NCBI GenBank assembly: GCA_032622095.1
Contig: CP136064.1
Location: forward strand, 190,267,794 to 190,331,793
Reading direction: 5' to 3'
DNA length: 64,000 nt
DNA from: Siphonodentalium dalli
Taxonomy: Eukaryota; Mollusca; Scaphopoda; Gadilida; Siphonodentaliidae
The notes under the pieces are model-generated. The model did no database searches and was not told the origin of the DNA. It was given only the letters and a program-made list of their open reading frames with translations. Position numbers and translations under genes: made by a program. Shown one piece after another: positions 8,728 through 20,895 of this stretch. Every line of letters starts with the position of its first letter. The stretch's first letter is position 1.

Positions 8728-9499
8728 AGGAAGGCGAATTTTGTTACAATATCTTGCACTATATTTCATCAATGGCGGGTTTTGGTAAATTTTTACCCCA
8801 TTCAATCTCATACAAAATTTATAGCACTCGATCTATTTTATCAGAGGCTGCTTTTTGGTAATGTTTTGCACTATTCAAATCTCGCACAAAATCCCATGTG
8901 TACATTGTCCTGTATTTTTTATAATTTGTTTTATATATCAGTTCGTTTCATCCCATATTTTAGTTGCGGGAGGTAGCGTCTGTTTCACAGCATCACCCAT
9001 AGAGACAAGTTGACGTCACAGACATGATGCACCATTCGTTCGCAATATGGACACCCAATAATTTAGTTGGTTGTTTGATTACGACATGTTCAAGATCGAA
9101 AATTGGGATCGTCAAGGTCGGTCTCGGAATATTGTTAAATGGACACAACTCGTTTAAACCTCAAACAGTACGTATACCTAATATGGAAGTCGGAACAATG
9201 CAGGTCGATAAATACACGAAACACCGTTATACTCTAAAAATAGTCTTATCGAAATCACATTAATTTGACAGCTGTTTTCAATTATTTTTTCTCACAGATT
9301 GAGACAAACGCTCTTTATGCCTACCGTATAAGGAATATATAAACAATGAACGCTCGATCTTTATTGTCTCGTGCTGATTAATTTTCCGAAAACAATATGA
9401 CTTGAATAAGTCACGACATGATATGTATACATTTCATGTATTTCTCGACACATTTTGACCCCGAACGGGGCCTGACGAGGAGGGTATGTTCTTTGGCCT

Positions 9500-9571
9500 G
9501 GGGATGTAGCTCAGTGGTAGAGCGTTCGCTTTGCATGTGAAAGGCCCCGGGTTCGATCCCCGGCATCTCCA
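9500..9571 (+). tRNA. tRNA-Ala-TGC: tRNA-Ala (UGC), unit 7 gene 1
   Basis: No base change. Unit length 1,524 bp. Confidence 0.98.
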
Positions 9572-9811
9572 GCACAGTGCTTTCTTTTTATTTGTATGTA
9601 TGAAGTTTTAATTGCACATGCCGCTGTTATGACTGACTGTCGTGATTTCATATACTGGAAAGTCACCATTTGTGAATCGAAACGTTCCGTCCTATATGCA
9701 TAGCTATTAAATCACAACAAAGCAAATTTACCACTTCATCTGACTTCTCATCGAATAATAAATAGCTGTCTAATGTAGTCTCCAAACTTTGACGGACAAA
9801 TTCTATCAGTT

Positions 9812-9883
9812 GGGGATGTAGCTCAGTGGTAGAGCGTTCGCTTTGCATGTGAAAGGCCCCGGGTTCGATCCCCGGCATCTCCA
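9812..9883 (+). tRNA. tRNA-Ala-TGC: tRNA-Ala (UGC), unit 7 gene 2
   Basis: No base change; TTTT intact. Confidence 0.98.
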
Positions 9884-10179
9884 AGAAATACTTTTGCACG
9901 AAAGTTAAAATTCGATTATGACGGTTTTGGTGATATTAATGGATGTAAATAATAGAAACAGCTTTCCCCATCGTTTTTCCGCGTGAAATCACGAAAACGA
10001 AAAAATTACTTTTCTGTATGCTCCGATGATATGCTCCGATGCTCCGTGGTATTGTCCTTATATTGCAGTGTAATTTCTATCATTTTATATTGAGATTAAC
10101 ATACTTCTTTTTTTTTCGTGGGAAATCAAAGGATTTATTATTTGTCGACAATAATATGGGCCTTGCAATTTTACGGGCC

Positions 10180-10251
10180 GGGGATGTAGCTCAGTGGTAG
10201 AGCGTTCGCTTCGCATGTGAAAGGCCCCGGGTTCAATCCCCGGCATCTCCA
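10180..10251 (+). tRNA. tRNA-Ala-CGC: tRNA-Ala (CGC), unit 7 gene 3
   Basis: CCCC form; T-run of 9 and ATGGGCC upstream; TTTT intact. A private A-to-G lies in the following spacer near 10725. Confidence 0.98.
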
Positions 10252-11023
10252 AGGAAGGCGAATTTTGTTACAATATCTTGCACTATATTTCATCAATGGC
10301 GGGTTTTGGTAAATTTTTACCCCATTCAATCTCATACAAAATTTATAGCACTCGATCTATTTTATCAGAGGCTGCTTTTTGGTAATGTTTTGCACTATTC
10401 AAATCTCGCACAAAATCCCATGTGTACATTGTCCTGTATTTTTTATAATTTGTTTTATATATCAGTTCGTTTCATCCCATATTTTAGTTGCGGGAGGTAG
10501 CGTCTGTTTCACAGCATCACCCATAGAGACAAGTTGACGTCACAGACATGATGCACCATTCGTTCGCAATATGGACACCCAATAATTTAGTTGGTTGTTT
10601 GATTACGACATGTTCAAGATCGAAAATTGGGATCGTCAAGGTCGGTCTCGGAATATTGTTAAATGGACACAACTCGTTTAAACCTCAAACAGTACGTATA
10701 CCTAATATGGAAGTCGGAACAATGCGGGTCGATAAATACACGAAACACCGTTATACTCTAAAAATAGTCTTATCGAAATCACATTAATTTGACAGCTGTT
10801 TTCAATTATTTTTTCTCACAGATTGAGACAAACGCTCTTTATGCGTACCGTATAAGGAATATATAAACAATGAACGCTCGATCTTTATTGTCTCGTGCTG
10901 ATTAATTTTCCGAAAACAATATGACTTGAATAAGTCACGACATGATATGTATACATTTCATGTATTTCTCGACACATTTTGACCCCGAACGGGGCCTGAC
11001 GAGGAGGGTATGTTCTTTGGCCT

Positions 11024-11095
11024 GGGGATGTAGCTCAGTGGTAGAGCGTTCGCTTTGCATGTGAAAGGCCCCGGGTTCGATCCCCGGCATCTCCA
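11024..11095 (+). tRNA. tRNA-Ala-TGC: tRNA-Ala (UGC), unit 8 gene 1
   Basis: No base change. Unit length 1,522 bp. Confidence 0.98.
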
Positions 11096-11335
11096 GCACA
11101 GTGCTTTCTTTTTATTTGTATGTATGAAGTTTTAATTGCACATGCCGCTGTTATGACTGACTGTCGTGATTTCATATACTGGAAAGTCACCATTTGTGAA
11201 TCGAAACGTTCCGTCCTATATGCATAGCTATTAAATCACAACAAAGCAAATTTACCACTTCATCTGACTTCTCATCGAATAATAAATAGCTGTCTAATGT
11301 AGTCTCCAAACTTTGACGGACAAATTCTATCAGTT

Positions 11336-11407
11336 GGGGATGTAGCTCAGTGGTAGAGCGTTCGCTTTGCATGTGAAAGGCCCCGGGTTCGATCCCCGGC
11401 ATCTCCA
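11336..11407 (+). tRNA. tRNA-Ala-TGC: tRNA-Ala (UGC), unit 8 gene 2
   Basis: No base change; TTTT intact. Confidence 0.98.
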
Positions 11408-11701
11408 AGAAATACTTTTGCACGAAAGTTAAAATTCGATTATGACGGTTTTGGTGATATTAATGGATGTAAATAATAGAAACAGCTTTCCCCATCGTTT
11501 TTCCGCGTGAAATCACGAAAACGAAAAAATTACTTTTCTGTATGCTCCGATGATATGCTCCGATGCTCCGTGGTATTGTCCTTATATTGCAGTGTAATTT
11601 CTATCATTTTATATTGAGATTAACATACTTCTTTTTTTTCGTGGGAAATCAAAGGATTTATTATTTGTCGACAATAATATGGCCTTGCAATTTTACGGGC
11701 C

Positions 11702-11773
11702 GGGGATGTAGCTCAGTGGTAGAGCGTTCGCTTCGCATGTGAAAGGTCTCGGGTTCAATCCCCGGCATCTCCA
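11702..11773 (+). tRNA. tRNA-Ala-CGC: tRNA-Ala (CGC), unit 8 gene 3, TCTC variant
   Basis: TCTC haplotype; T-run of 8; TTTT intact. Confidence 0.97.
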
Positions 11774-12545
11774 AGGAAGGCGAATTTTGTTACAATATCT
11801 TGCACTATATTTCATCAATGGCGGGTTTTGGTAAATTTTTACCCCATTCAATCTCATACAAAATTTATAGCACTCGATCTATTTTATCAGAGGCTGCTTT
11901 TTGGTAATGTTTTGCACTATTCAAATCTCGCACAAAATCCCATGTGTACATTGTCCTGTATTTTTTATAATTTGTTTTATATATCAGTTCGTTTCATCCC
12001 ATATTTTAGTTGCGGGAGGTAGCGTCTGTTTCACAGCATCACCCATAGAGACAAGTTGACGTCACAGACATGATGCACCATTCGTTCGCAATATGGACAC
12101 CCAATAATTTAGTTGGTTGTTTGATTACGACATGTTCAAGATCGAAAATTGGGATCGTCAAGGTCGGTCTCGGAATATTGTTAAATGGACACAACTCGTT
12201 TAAACCTCAAACAGTACGTATACCTAATATGGAAGTCGGAACAATGCAGGTCGATAAATACACGAAACACCGTTATACTCTAAAAATAGTCTTATCGAAA
12301 TCACATTAATTTGACAGCTGTTTTCAATTATTTTTTCTCACAGATTGAGACAAACGCTCTTTATGCGTACCGTATAAGGAATATATAAACAATGAACGCT
12401 CGATCTTTATTGTCTCGTGCTGATTAATTTTCCGAAAACAATATGACTTGAATAAGTCACGACATGATATGTATACATTTCATGTATTTCTCGACACATT
12501 TTGACCCCGAACGGGGCCTGACGAGGAGGGTATGTTCTTTGGCCT

Positions 12546-12617
12546 GGGGATGTAGCTCAGTGGTAGAGCGTTCGCTTTGCATGTGAAAGGCCCCGGGTTC
12601 GATCCCCGGCATCTCCA
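12546..12617 (+). tRNA. tRNA-Ala-TGC: tRNA-Ala (UGC), unit 9 gene 1
   Basis: No base change. Unit length 1,525 bp, matching unit 5. Confidence 0.98.
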
Positions 12618-12857
12618 GCACAGTGCTTTCTTTTTATTTGTATGTATGAAGTTTTAATTGCACATGCCGCTGTTATGACTGACTGTCGTGATTTCATATA
12701 CTGGAAAGTCACCATTTGTGAATCGAAACGTTCCGTCCTATATGCATAGCTATTAAATCACAACAAAGCAAATTTACCACTTCATCTGACTTCTCATCGA
12801 ATAATAAATAGCTGTCTAATGTAGTCTCCAAACTTTGACGGACAAATTCTATCAGTT

Positions 12858-12929
12858 GGGGATGTAGCTCAGTGGTAGAGCGTTCGCTTTGCATGTGAAA
12901 GGCCCCGGGTTCGATCCCCGGCATCTCCA
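12858..12929 (+). tRNA. tRNA-Ala-TGC: tRNA-Ala (UGC), unit 9 gene 2
   Basis: No base change; TTTT intact. Confidence 0.98.
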
Positions 12930-13226
12930 AGAAATACTTTTGCACGAAAGTTAAAATTCGATTATGACGGTTTTGGTGATATTAATGGATGTAAATAATA
13001 GAAACAGCTTTCCCCATCGTTTTTCCGCGTGAAATCACGAAAACGAAAAAATTACTTTTCTGTATGCTCCGATGATATGCTCCGATGCTCCGTGGTATTG
13101 TCCTTATATTGCAGTGTAATTTCTATCATTTTATATTGAGATTAACATACTTCTTTTTTTTTTCGTGGGAAATCAAAGGATTTATTATTTGTCGACAATA
13201 ATATGGGCCTTGCAATTTTACGGGCC

Positions 13227-13298
13227 GGGGATGTAGCTCAGTGGTAGAGCGTTCGCTTCGCATGTGAAAGGCCCCGGGTTCAATCCCCGGCATCTCCA
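13227..13298 (+). tRNA. tRNA-Ala-CGC: tRNA-Ala (CGC), unit 9 gene 3
   Basis: CCCC form; T-run of 10 and ATGGGCC upstream, as in unit 5; TTTT intact. Confidence 0.98.
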
Positions 13299-14070
13299 AG
13301 GAAGGCGAATTTTGTTACAATATCTTGCACTATATTTCATCAATGGCGGGTTTTGGTAAATTTTTACCCCATTCAATCTCATACAAAATTTATAGCACTC
13401 GATCTATTTTATCAGAGGCTGCTTTTTGGTAATGTTTTGCACTATTCAAATCTCGCACAAAATCCCATGTGTACATTGTCCTGTATTTTTTATAATTTGT
13501 TTTATATATCAGTTCGTTTCATCCCATATTTTAGTTGCGGGAGGTAGCGTCTGTTTCACAGCATCACCCATAGAGACAAGTTGACGTCACAGACATGATG
13601 CACCATTCGTTCGCAATATGGACACCCAATAATTTAGTTGGTTGTTTGATTACGACATGTTCAAGATCGAAAATTGGGATCGTCAAGGTCGGTCTCGGAA
13701 TATTGTTAAATGGACACAACTCGTTTAAACCTCAAACAGTACGTATACCTAATATGGAAGTCGGAACAATGCAGGTCGATAAATACACGAAACACCGTTA
13801 TACTCTAAAAATAGTCTTATCGAAATCACATTAATTTGACAGCTGTTTTCAATTATTTTTTCTCACAGATTGAGACAAACGCTCTTTATGCGTACCGTAT
13901 AAGGAATATATAAACAATGAACGCTCGATCTTTATTGTCTCGTGCTGATTAATTTTCCGAAAACAATATGACTTGAATAAGTCACGACATGATATGTATA
14001 CATTTCATGTATTTCTCGACACATTTTGACCCCGAACGGGGCCTGACGAGGAGGGTATGTTCTTTGGCCT

Positions 14071-14142
14071 GGGGATGTAGCTCAGTGGTAGAGCGTTCGC
14101 TTTGCATGTGAAAGGCCCCGGGTTCGATCCCCGGCATCTCCA
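14071..14142 (+). tRNA. tRNA-Ala-TGC: tRNA-Ala (UGC), unit 10 gene 1
   Basis: No base change. Unit length 1,521 bp; CCTACCG near 15412, as in unit 6. Confidence 0.98.
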
Positions 14143-14382
14143 GCACAGTGCTTTCTTTTTATTTGTATGTATGAAGTTTTAATTGCACATGCCGCTGTTA
14201 TGACTGACTGTCGTGATTTCATATACTGGAAAGTCACCATTTGTGAATCGAAACGTTCCGTCCTATATGCATAGCTATTAAATCACAACAAAGCAAATTT
14301 ACCACTTCATCTGACTTCTCATCGAATAATAAATAGCTGTCTAATGTAGTCTCCAAACTTTGACGGACAAATTCTATCAGTT

Positions 14383-14454
14383 GGGGATGTAGCTCAGTGG
14401 TAGAGCGTTCGCTTTGCATGTGAAAGGCCCCGGGTTCGATCCCCGGCATCTCCA
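14383..14454 (+). tRNA. tRNA-Ala-TGC: tRNA-Ala (UGC), unit 10 gene 2
   Basis: No base change; TTTT intact. Confidence 0.98.
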
Positions 14455-14747
14455 AGAAATACTTTTGCACGAAAGTTAAAATTCGATTATGACGGTTTTG
14501 GTGATATTAATGGATGTAAATAATAGAAACAGCTTTCCCCATCGTTTTTCCGCGTGAAATCACGAAAACGAAAAAATTACTTTTCTGTATGCTCCGATGA
14601 TATGCTCCGATGCTCCGTGGTATTGTCCTTATATTGCAGTGTAATTTCTATCATTTTATATTGAGATTAACATACTTCTTTTTTTCGTGGGAAATCAAAG
14701 GATTTATTATTTGTCGACAATAATATGGCCTTGCAATTTTACGGGCC

Positions 14748-14819
14748 GGGGATGTAGCTCAGTGGTAGAGCGTTCGCTTCGCATGTGAAAGGTCTCGGGT
14801 TCAATCCCCGGCATCTCCA
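14748..14819 (+). tRNA. tRNA-Ala-CGC: tRNA-Ala (CGC), unit 10 gene 3, TCTC variant
   Basis: TCTC haplotype; T-run of 7, as in unit 6; TTTT intact. Confidence 0.97.
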
Positions 14820-15591
14820 AGGAAGGCGAATTTTGTTACAATATCTTGCACTATATTTCATCAATGGCGGGTTTTGGTAAATTTTTACCCCATTCAATCT
14901 CATACAAAATTTATAGCACTCGATCTATTTTATCAGAGGCTGCTTTTTGGTAATGTTTTGCACTATTCAAATCTCGCACAAAATCCCATGTGTACATTGT
15001 CCTGTATTTTTTATAATTTGTTTTATATATCAGTTCGTTTCATCCCATATTTTAGTTGCGGGAGGTAGCGTCTGTTTCACAGCATCACCCATAGAGACAA
15101 GTTGACGTCACAGACATGATGCACCATTCGTTCGCAATATGGACACCCAATAATTTAGTTGGTTGTTTGATTACGACATGTTCAAGATCGAAAATTGGGA
15201 TCGTCAAGGTCGGTCTCGGAATATTGTTAAATGGACACAACTCGTTTAAACCTCAAACAGTACGTATACCTAATATGGAAGTCGGAACAATGCAGGTCGA
15301 TAAATACACGAAACACCGTTATACTCTAAAAATAGTCTTATCGAAATCACATTAATTTGACAGCTGTTTTCAATTATTTTTTCTCACAGATTGAGACAAA
15401 CGCTCTTTATGCCTACCGTATAAGGAATATATAAACAATGAACGCTCGATCTTTATTGTCTCGTGCTGATTAATTTTCCGAAAACAATATGACTTGAATA
15501 AGTCACGACATGATATGTATACATTTCATGTATTTCTCGACACATTTTGACCCCGAACGGGGCCTGACGAGGAGGGTATGTTCTTTGGCCT

Positions 15592-15663
15592 GGGGATGTA
15601 GCTCAGTGGTAGAGCGTTCGCTTTGCATGTGAAAGGCCCCGGGTTCGATCCCCGGCATCTCCA
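15592..15663 (+). tRNA. tRNA-Ala-TGC: tRNA-Ala (UGC), unit 11 gene 1
   Basis: No base change. Unit length 1,524 bp. Confidence 0.98.
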
Positions 15664-15903
15664 GCACAGTGCTTTCTTTTTATTTGTATGTATGAAGTTT
15701 TAATTGCACATGCCGCTGTTATGACTGACTGTCGTGATTTCATATACTGGAAAGTCACCATTTGTGAATCGAAACGTTCCGTCCTATATGCATAGCTATT
15801 AAATCACAACAAAGCAAATTTACCACTTCATCTGACTTCTCATCGAATAATAAATAGCTGTCTAATGTAGTCTCCAAACTTTGACGGACAAATTCTATCA
15901 GTT

Positions 15904-15975
15904 GGGGATGTAGCTCAGTGGTAGAGCGTTCGCTTTGCATGTGAAAGGCCCCGGGTTCGATCCCCGGCATCTCCA
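15904..15975 (+). tRNA. tRNA-Ala-TGC: tRNA-Ala (UGC), unit 11 gene 2
   Basis: No base change; TTTT intact. Confidence 0.98.
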
Positions 15976-16271
15976 AGAAATACTTTTGCACGAAAGTTAA
16001 AATTCGATTATGACGGTTTTGGTGATATTAATGGATGTAAATAATAGAAACAGCTTTCCCCATCGTTTTTCCGCGTGAAATCACGAAAACGAAAAAATTA
16101 CTTTTCTGTATGCTCCGATGATATGCTCCGATGCTCCGTGGTATTGTCCTTATATTGCAGTGTAATTTCTATCATTTTATATTGAGATTAACATACTTCT
16201 TTTTTTTTCGTGGGAAATCAAAGGATTTATTATTTGTCGACAATAATATGGGCCTTGCAATTTTACGGGCC

Positions 16272-16343
16272 GGGGATGTAGCTCAGTGGTAGAGCGTTCG
16301 CTTCGCATGTGAAAGGCCCCGGGTTCAATCCCCGGCATCTCCA
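16272..16343 (+). tRNA. tRNA-Ala-CGC: tRNA-Ala (CGC), unit 11 gene 3
   Basis: CCCC form; T-run of 9 and ATGGGCC upstream; TTTT intact. Confidence 0.98.
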
Positions 16344-17115
16344 AGGAAGGCGAATTTTGTTACAATATCTTGCACTATATTTCATCAATGGCGGGTTTTG
16401 GTAAATTTTTACCCCATTCAATCTCATACAAAATTTATAGCACTCGATCTATTTTATCAGAGGCTGCTTTTTGGTAATGTTTTGCACTATTCAAATCTCG
16501 CACAAAATCCCATGTGTACATTGTCCTGTATTTTTTATAATTTGTTTTATATATCAGTTCGTTTCATCCCATATTTTAGTTGCGGGAGGTAGCGTCTGTT
16601 TCACAGCATCACCCATAGAGACAAGTTGACGTCACAGACATGATGCACCATTCGTTCGCAATATGGACACCCAATAATTTAGTTGGTTGTTTGATTACGA
16701 CATGTTCAAGATCGAAAATTGGGATCGTCAAGGTCGGTCTCGGAATATTGTTAAATGGACACAACTCGTTTAAACCTCAAACAGTACGTATACCTAATAT
16801 GGAAGTCGGAACAATGCAGGTCGATAAATACACGAAACACCGTTATACTCTAAAAATAGTCTTATCGAAATCACATTAATTTGACAGCTGTTTTCAATTA
16901 TTTTTTCTCACAGATTGAGACAAACGCTCTTTATGCGTACCGTATAAGGAATATATAAACAATGAACGCTCGATCTTTATTGTCTCGTGCTGATTAATTT
17001 TCCGAAAACAATATGACTTGAATAAGTCACGACATGATATGTATACATTTCATGTATTTCTCGACACATTTTGACCCCGAACGGGGCCTGACGAGGAGGG
17101 TATGTTCTTTGGCCT

Positions 17116-17187
17116 GGGGATGTAGCTCAGTGGTAGAGCGTTCGCTTTGCATGTGAAAGGCCCCGGGTTCGATCCCCGGCATCTCCA
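17116..17187 (+). tRNA. tRNA-Ala-TGC: tRNA-Ala (UGC), unit 12 gene 1
   Basis: No base change. Unit length 1,522 bp; CCTACCG near 18458 is present here, unlike unit 8. Confidence 0.98.
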
Positions 17188-17427
17188 GCACAGTGCTTTC
17201 TTTTTATTTGTATGTATGAAGTTTTAATTGCACATGCCGCTGTTATGACTGACTGTCGTGATTTCATATACTGGAAAGTCACCATTTGTGAATCGAAACG
17301 TTCCGTCCTATATGCATAGCTATTAAATCACAACAAAGCAAATTTACCACTTCATCTGACTTCTCATCGAATAATAAATAGCTGTCTAATGTAGTCTCCA
17401 AACTTTGACGGACAAATTCTATCAGTT

Positions 17428-17499
17428 GGGGATGTAGCTCAGTGGTAGAGCGTTCGCTTTGCATGTGAAAGGCCCCGGGTTCGATCCCCGGCATCTCCA
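17428..17499 (+). tRNA. tRNA-Ala-TGC: tRNA-Ala (UGC), unit 12 gene 2
   Basis: No base change; TTTT intact. Confidence 0.98.
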
Positions 17500-17793
17500 A
17501 GAAATACTTTTGCACGAAAGTTAAAATTCGATTATGACGGTTTTGGTGATATTAATGGATGTAAATAATAGAAACAGCTTTCCCCATCGTTTTTCCGCGT
17601 GAAATCACGAAAACGAAAAAATTACTTTTCTGTATGCTCCGATGATATGCTCCGATGCTCCGTGGTATTGTCCTTATATTGCAGTGTAATTTCTATCATT
17701 TTATATTGAGATTAACATACTTCTTTTTTTTCGTGGGAAATCAAAGGATTTATTATTTGTCGACAATAATATGGCCTTGCAATTTTACGGGCC

Positions 17794-17865
17794 GGGGATG
17801 TAGCTCAGTGGTAGAGCGTTCGCTTCGCATGTGAAAGGTCTCGGGTTCAATCCCCGGCATCTCCA
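17794..17865 (+). tRNA. tRNA-Ala-CGC: tRNA-Ala (CGC), unit 12 gene 3, TCTC variant
   Basis: TCTC haplotype; T-run of 8; TTTT intact. A private C-to-G lies in the long spacer near 18235. Confidence 0.97.
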
Positions 17866-18637
17866 AGGAAGGCGAATTTTGTTACAATATCTTGCACTAT
17901 ATTTCATCAATGGCGGGTTTTGGTAAATTTTTACCCCATTCAATCTCATACAAAATTTATAGCACTCGATCTATTTTATCAGAGGCTGCTTTTTGGTAAT
18001 GTTTTGCACTATTCAAATCTCGCACAAAATCCCATGTGTACATTGTCCTGTATTTTTTATAATTTGTTTTATATATCAGTTCGTTTCATCCCATATTTTA
18101 GTTGCGGGAGGTAGCGTCTGTTTCACAGCATCACCCATAGAGACAAGTTGACGTCACAGACATGATGCACCATTCGTTCGCAATATGGACACCCAATAAT
18201 TTAGTTGGTTGTTTGATTACGACATGTTCAAGATGGAAAATTGGGATCGTCAAGGTCGGTCTCGGAATATTGTTAAATGGACACAACTCGTTTAAACCTC
18301 AAACAGTACGTATACCTAATATGGAAGTCGGAACAATGCAGGTCGATAAATACACGAAACACCGTTATACTCTAAAAATAGTCTTATCGAAATCACATTA
18401 ATTTGACAGCTGTTTTCAATTATTTTTTCTCACAGATTGAGACAAACGCTCTTTATGCCTACCGTATAAGGAATATATAAACAATGAACGCTCGATCTTT
18501 ATTGTCTCGTGCTGATTAATTTTCCGAAAACAATATGACTTGAATAAGTCACGACATGATATGTATACATTTCATGTATTTCTCGACACATTTTGACCCC
18601 GAACGGGGCCTGACGAGGAGGGTATGTTCTTTGGCCT

Positions 18638-18709
18638 GGGGATGTAGCTCAGTGGTAGAGCGTTCGCTTTGCATGTGAAAGGCCCCGGGTTCGATCCCCG
18701 GCATCTCCA
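18638..18709 (+). tRNA. tRNA-Ala-TGC: tRNA-Ala (UGC), unit 13 gene 1
   Basis: No base change. Unit length 1,523 bp, from an extra G at 19765-19768. Confidence 0.98.
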
Positions 18710-18949
18710 GCACAGTGCTTTCTTTTTATTTGTATGTATGAAGTTTTAATTGCACATGCCGCTGTTATGACTGACTGTCGTGATTTCATATACTGGAAAG
18801 TCACCATTTGTGAATCGAAACGTTCCGTCCTATATGCATAGCTATTAAATCACAACAAAGCAAATTTACCACTTCATCTGACTTCTCATCGAATAATAAA
18901 TAGCTGTCTAATGTAGTCTCCAAACTTTGACGGACAAATTCTATCAGTT

Positions 18950-19021
18950 GGGGATGTAGCTCAGTGGTAGAGCGTTCGCTTTGCATGTGAAAGGCCCCGG
19001 GTTCGATCCCCGGCATCTCCA
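18950..19021 (+). tRNA. tRNA-Ala-TGC: tRNA-Ala (UGC), unit 13 gene 2
   Basis: No base change; TTTT intact. Confidence 0.98.
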
Positions 19022-19315
19022 AGAAATACTTTTGCACGAAAGTTAAAATTCGATTATGACGGTTTTGGTGATATTAATGGATGTAAATAATAGAAACAGC
19101 TTTCCCCATCGTTTTTCCGCGTGAAATCACGAAAACGAAAAAATTACTTTTCTGTATGCTCCGATGATATGCTCCGATGCTCCGTGGTATTGTCCTTATA
19201 TTGCAGTGTAATTTCTATCATTTTATATTGAGATTAACATACTTCTTTTTTTTCGTGGGAAATCAAAGGATTTATTATTTGTCGACAATAATATGGCCTT
19301 GCAATTTTACGGGCC

Positions 19316-19387
19316 GGGGATGTAGCTCAGTGGTAGAGCGTTCGCTTCGCATGTGAAAGGCCCCGGGTTCAATCCCCGGCATCTCCA
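19316..19387 (+). tRNA. tRNA-Ala-CGC: tRNA-Ala (CGC), unit 13 gene 3
   Basis: CCCC form; TTTT intact; ATGGCC rather than ATGGGCC upstream, ending the strict odd/even pattern. Confidence 0.98.
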
Positions 19388-20160
19388 AGGAAGGCGAATT
19401 TTGTTACAATATCTTGCACTATATTTCATCAATGGCGGGTTTTGGTAAATTTTTACCCCATTCAATCTCATACAAAATTTATAGCACTCGATCTATTTTA
19501 TCAGAGGCTGCTTTTTGGTAATGTTTTGCACTATTCAAATCTCGCACAAAATCCCATGTGTACATTGTCCTGTATTTTTTATAATTTGTTTTATATATCA
19601 GTTCGTTTCATCCCATATTTTAGTTGCGGGAGGTAGCGTCTGTTTCACAGCATCACCCATAGAGACAAGTTGACGTCACAGACATGATGCACCATTCGTT
19701 CGCAATATGGACACCCAATAATTTAGTTGGTTGTTTGATTACGACATGTTCAAGATCGAAAATTGGGGATCGTCAAGGTCGGTCTCGGAATATTGTTAAA
19801 TGGACACAACTCGTTTAAACCTCAAACAGTACGTATACCTAATATGGAAGTCGGAACAATGCAGGTCGATAAATACACGAAACACCGTTATACTCTAAAA
19901 ATAGTCTTATCGAAATCACATTAATTTGACAGCTGTTTTCAATTATTTTTTCTCACAGATTGAGACAAACGCTCTTTATGCGTACCGTATAAGGAATATA
20001 TAAACAATGAACGCTCGATCTTTATTGTCTCGTGCTGATTAATTTTCCGAAAACAATATGACTTGAATAAGTCACGACATGATATGTATACATTTCATGT
20101 ATTTCTCGACACATTTTGACCCCGAACGGGGCCTGACGAGGAGGGTATGTTCTTTGGCCT

Positions 20161-20232
20161 GGGGATGTAGCTCAGTGGTAGAGCGTTCGCTTTGCATGTG
20201 AAAGGCCCCGGGTTCGATCCCCGGCATCTCCA
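20161..20232 (+). tRNA. tRNA-Ala-TGC: tRNA-Ala (UGC), unit 14 gene 1
   Basis: No base change. Shortest unit, 1,507 bp. Confidence 0.98.
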
Positions 20233-20472
20233 GCACAGTGCTTTCTTTTTATTTGTATGTATGAAGTTTTAATTGCACATGCCGCTGTTATGACTGACTG
20301 TCGTGATTTCATATACTGGAAAGTCACCATTTGTGAATCGAAACGTTCCGTCCTATATGCATAGCTATTAAATCACAACAAAGCAAATTTACCACTTCAT
20401 CTGACTTCTCATCGAATAATAAATAGCTGTCTAATGTAGTCTCCAAACTTTGACGGACAAATTCTATCAGTT

Positions 20473-20544
20473 GGGGATGTAGCTCAGTGGTAGAGCGTTC
20501 GCTTTGCATGTGAAAGGCCCCGGGTTCGATCCCCGGCATCTCCA
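20473..20544 (+). tRNA. tRNA-Ala-TGC: tRNA-Ala (UGC), unit 14 gene 2
   Basis: No base change; TTTT intact. Confidence 0.98.
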
Positions 20545-20823
20545 AGAAATACTTTTGCACGAAAGTTAAAATTCGATTATGACGGTTTTGGTGATATTAA
20601 TGGATGTAAATAATAGAAACAGCTTTCCCCATCGTTTTTCCGCGTGAAATCACGAAAACGAAAAAATTACTTTTCTGTATGCTCCGATGATATGCTCCGA
20701 TGCTCCGTGGTATTGTCCTTATATTGTAGTGTAATTTCTATCATTTTATATTGAGATTAACATACTTCTTTTTTTTCGTGGGAAATCAAAGGATTTATTA
20801 TTTGTCGACAAATTTTACGGGCC

Positions 20824-20895
20824 GGGGATGTAGCTCAGTGGTAGAGCGTTCGCTTCGCATGTGAAAGGTCTCGGGTTCAATCCCCGGCATCTCCA
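20824..20895 (+). tRNA. tRNA-Ala-CGC: tRNA-Ala (CGC), unit 14 gene 3, TCTC variant with shortened 5' flank
   Basis: TCTC haplotype; TTTT intact. A 15-bp deletion about 13 bases upstream removes the AATAATATGG stretch found before every other gene 3, so any TATA-like upstream contribution is missing. Confidence 0.96.

Larger units (their letters stand above)
6454..18637. repeat. Higher-order repeat: two copies of a 4-unit, 6,092-bp block (units 5-8 and 9-12)
   Basis: Unit lengths run 1525, 1521, 1524, 1522 twice. The T-run before gene 3 runs 10, 7, 9, 8 twice, ATGGGCC occurs in the first and third unit of each block, the TCTC gene 3 in the second and fourth, and CCTACCG in the second. The block boundary is 12545/12546 if counted from gene 1; the true duplication endpoints may be offset. 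Unit 12 additionally has CCTACCG, which unit 8 lacks. Confidence 0.9.
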
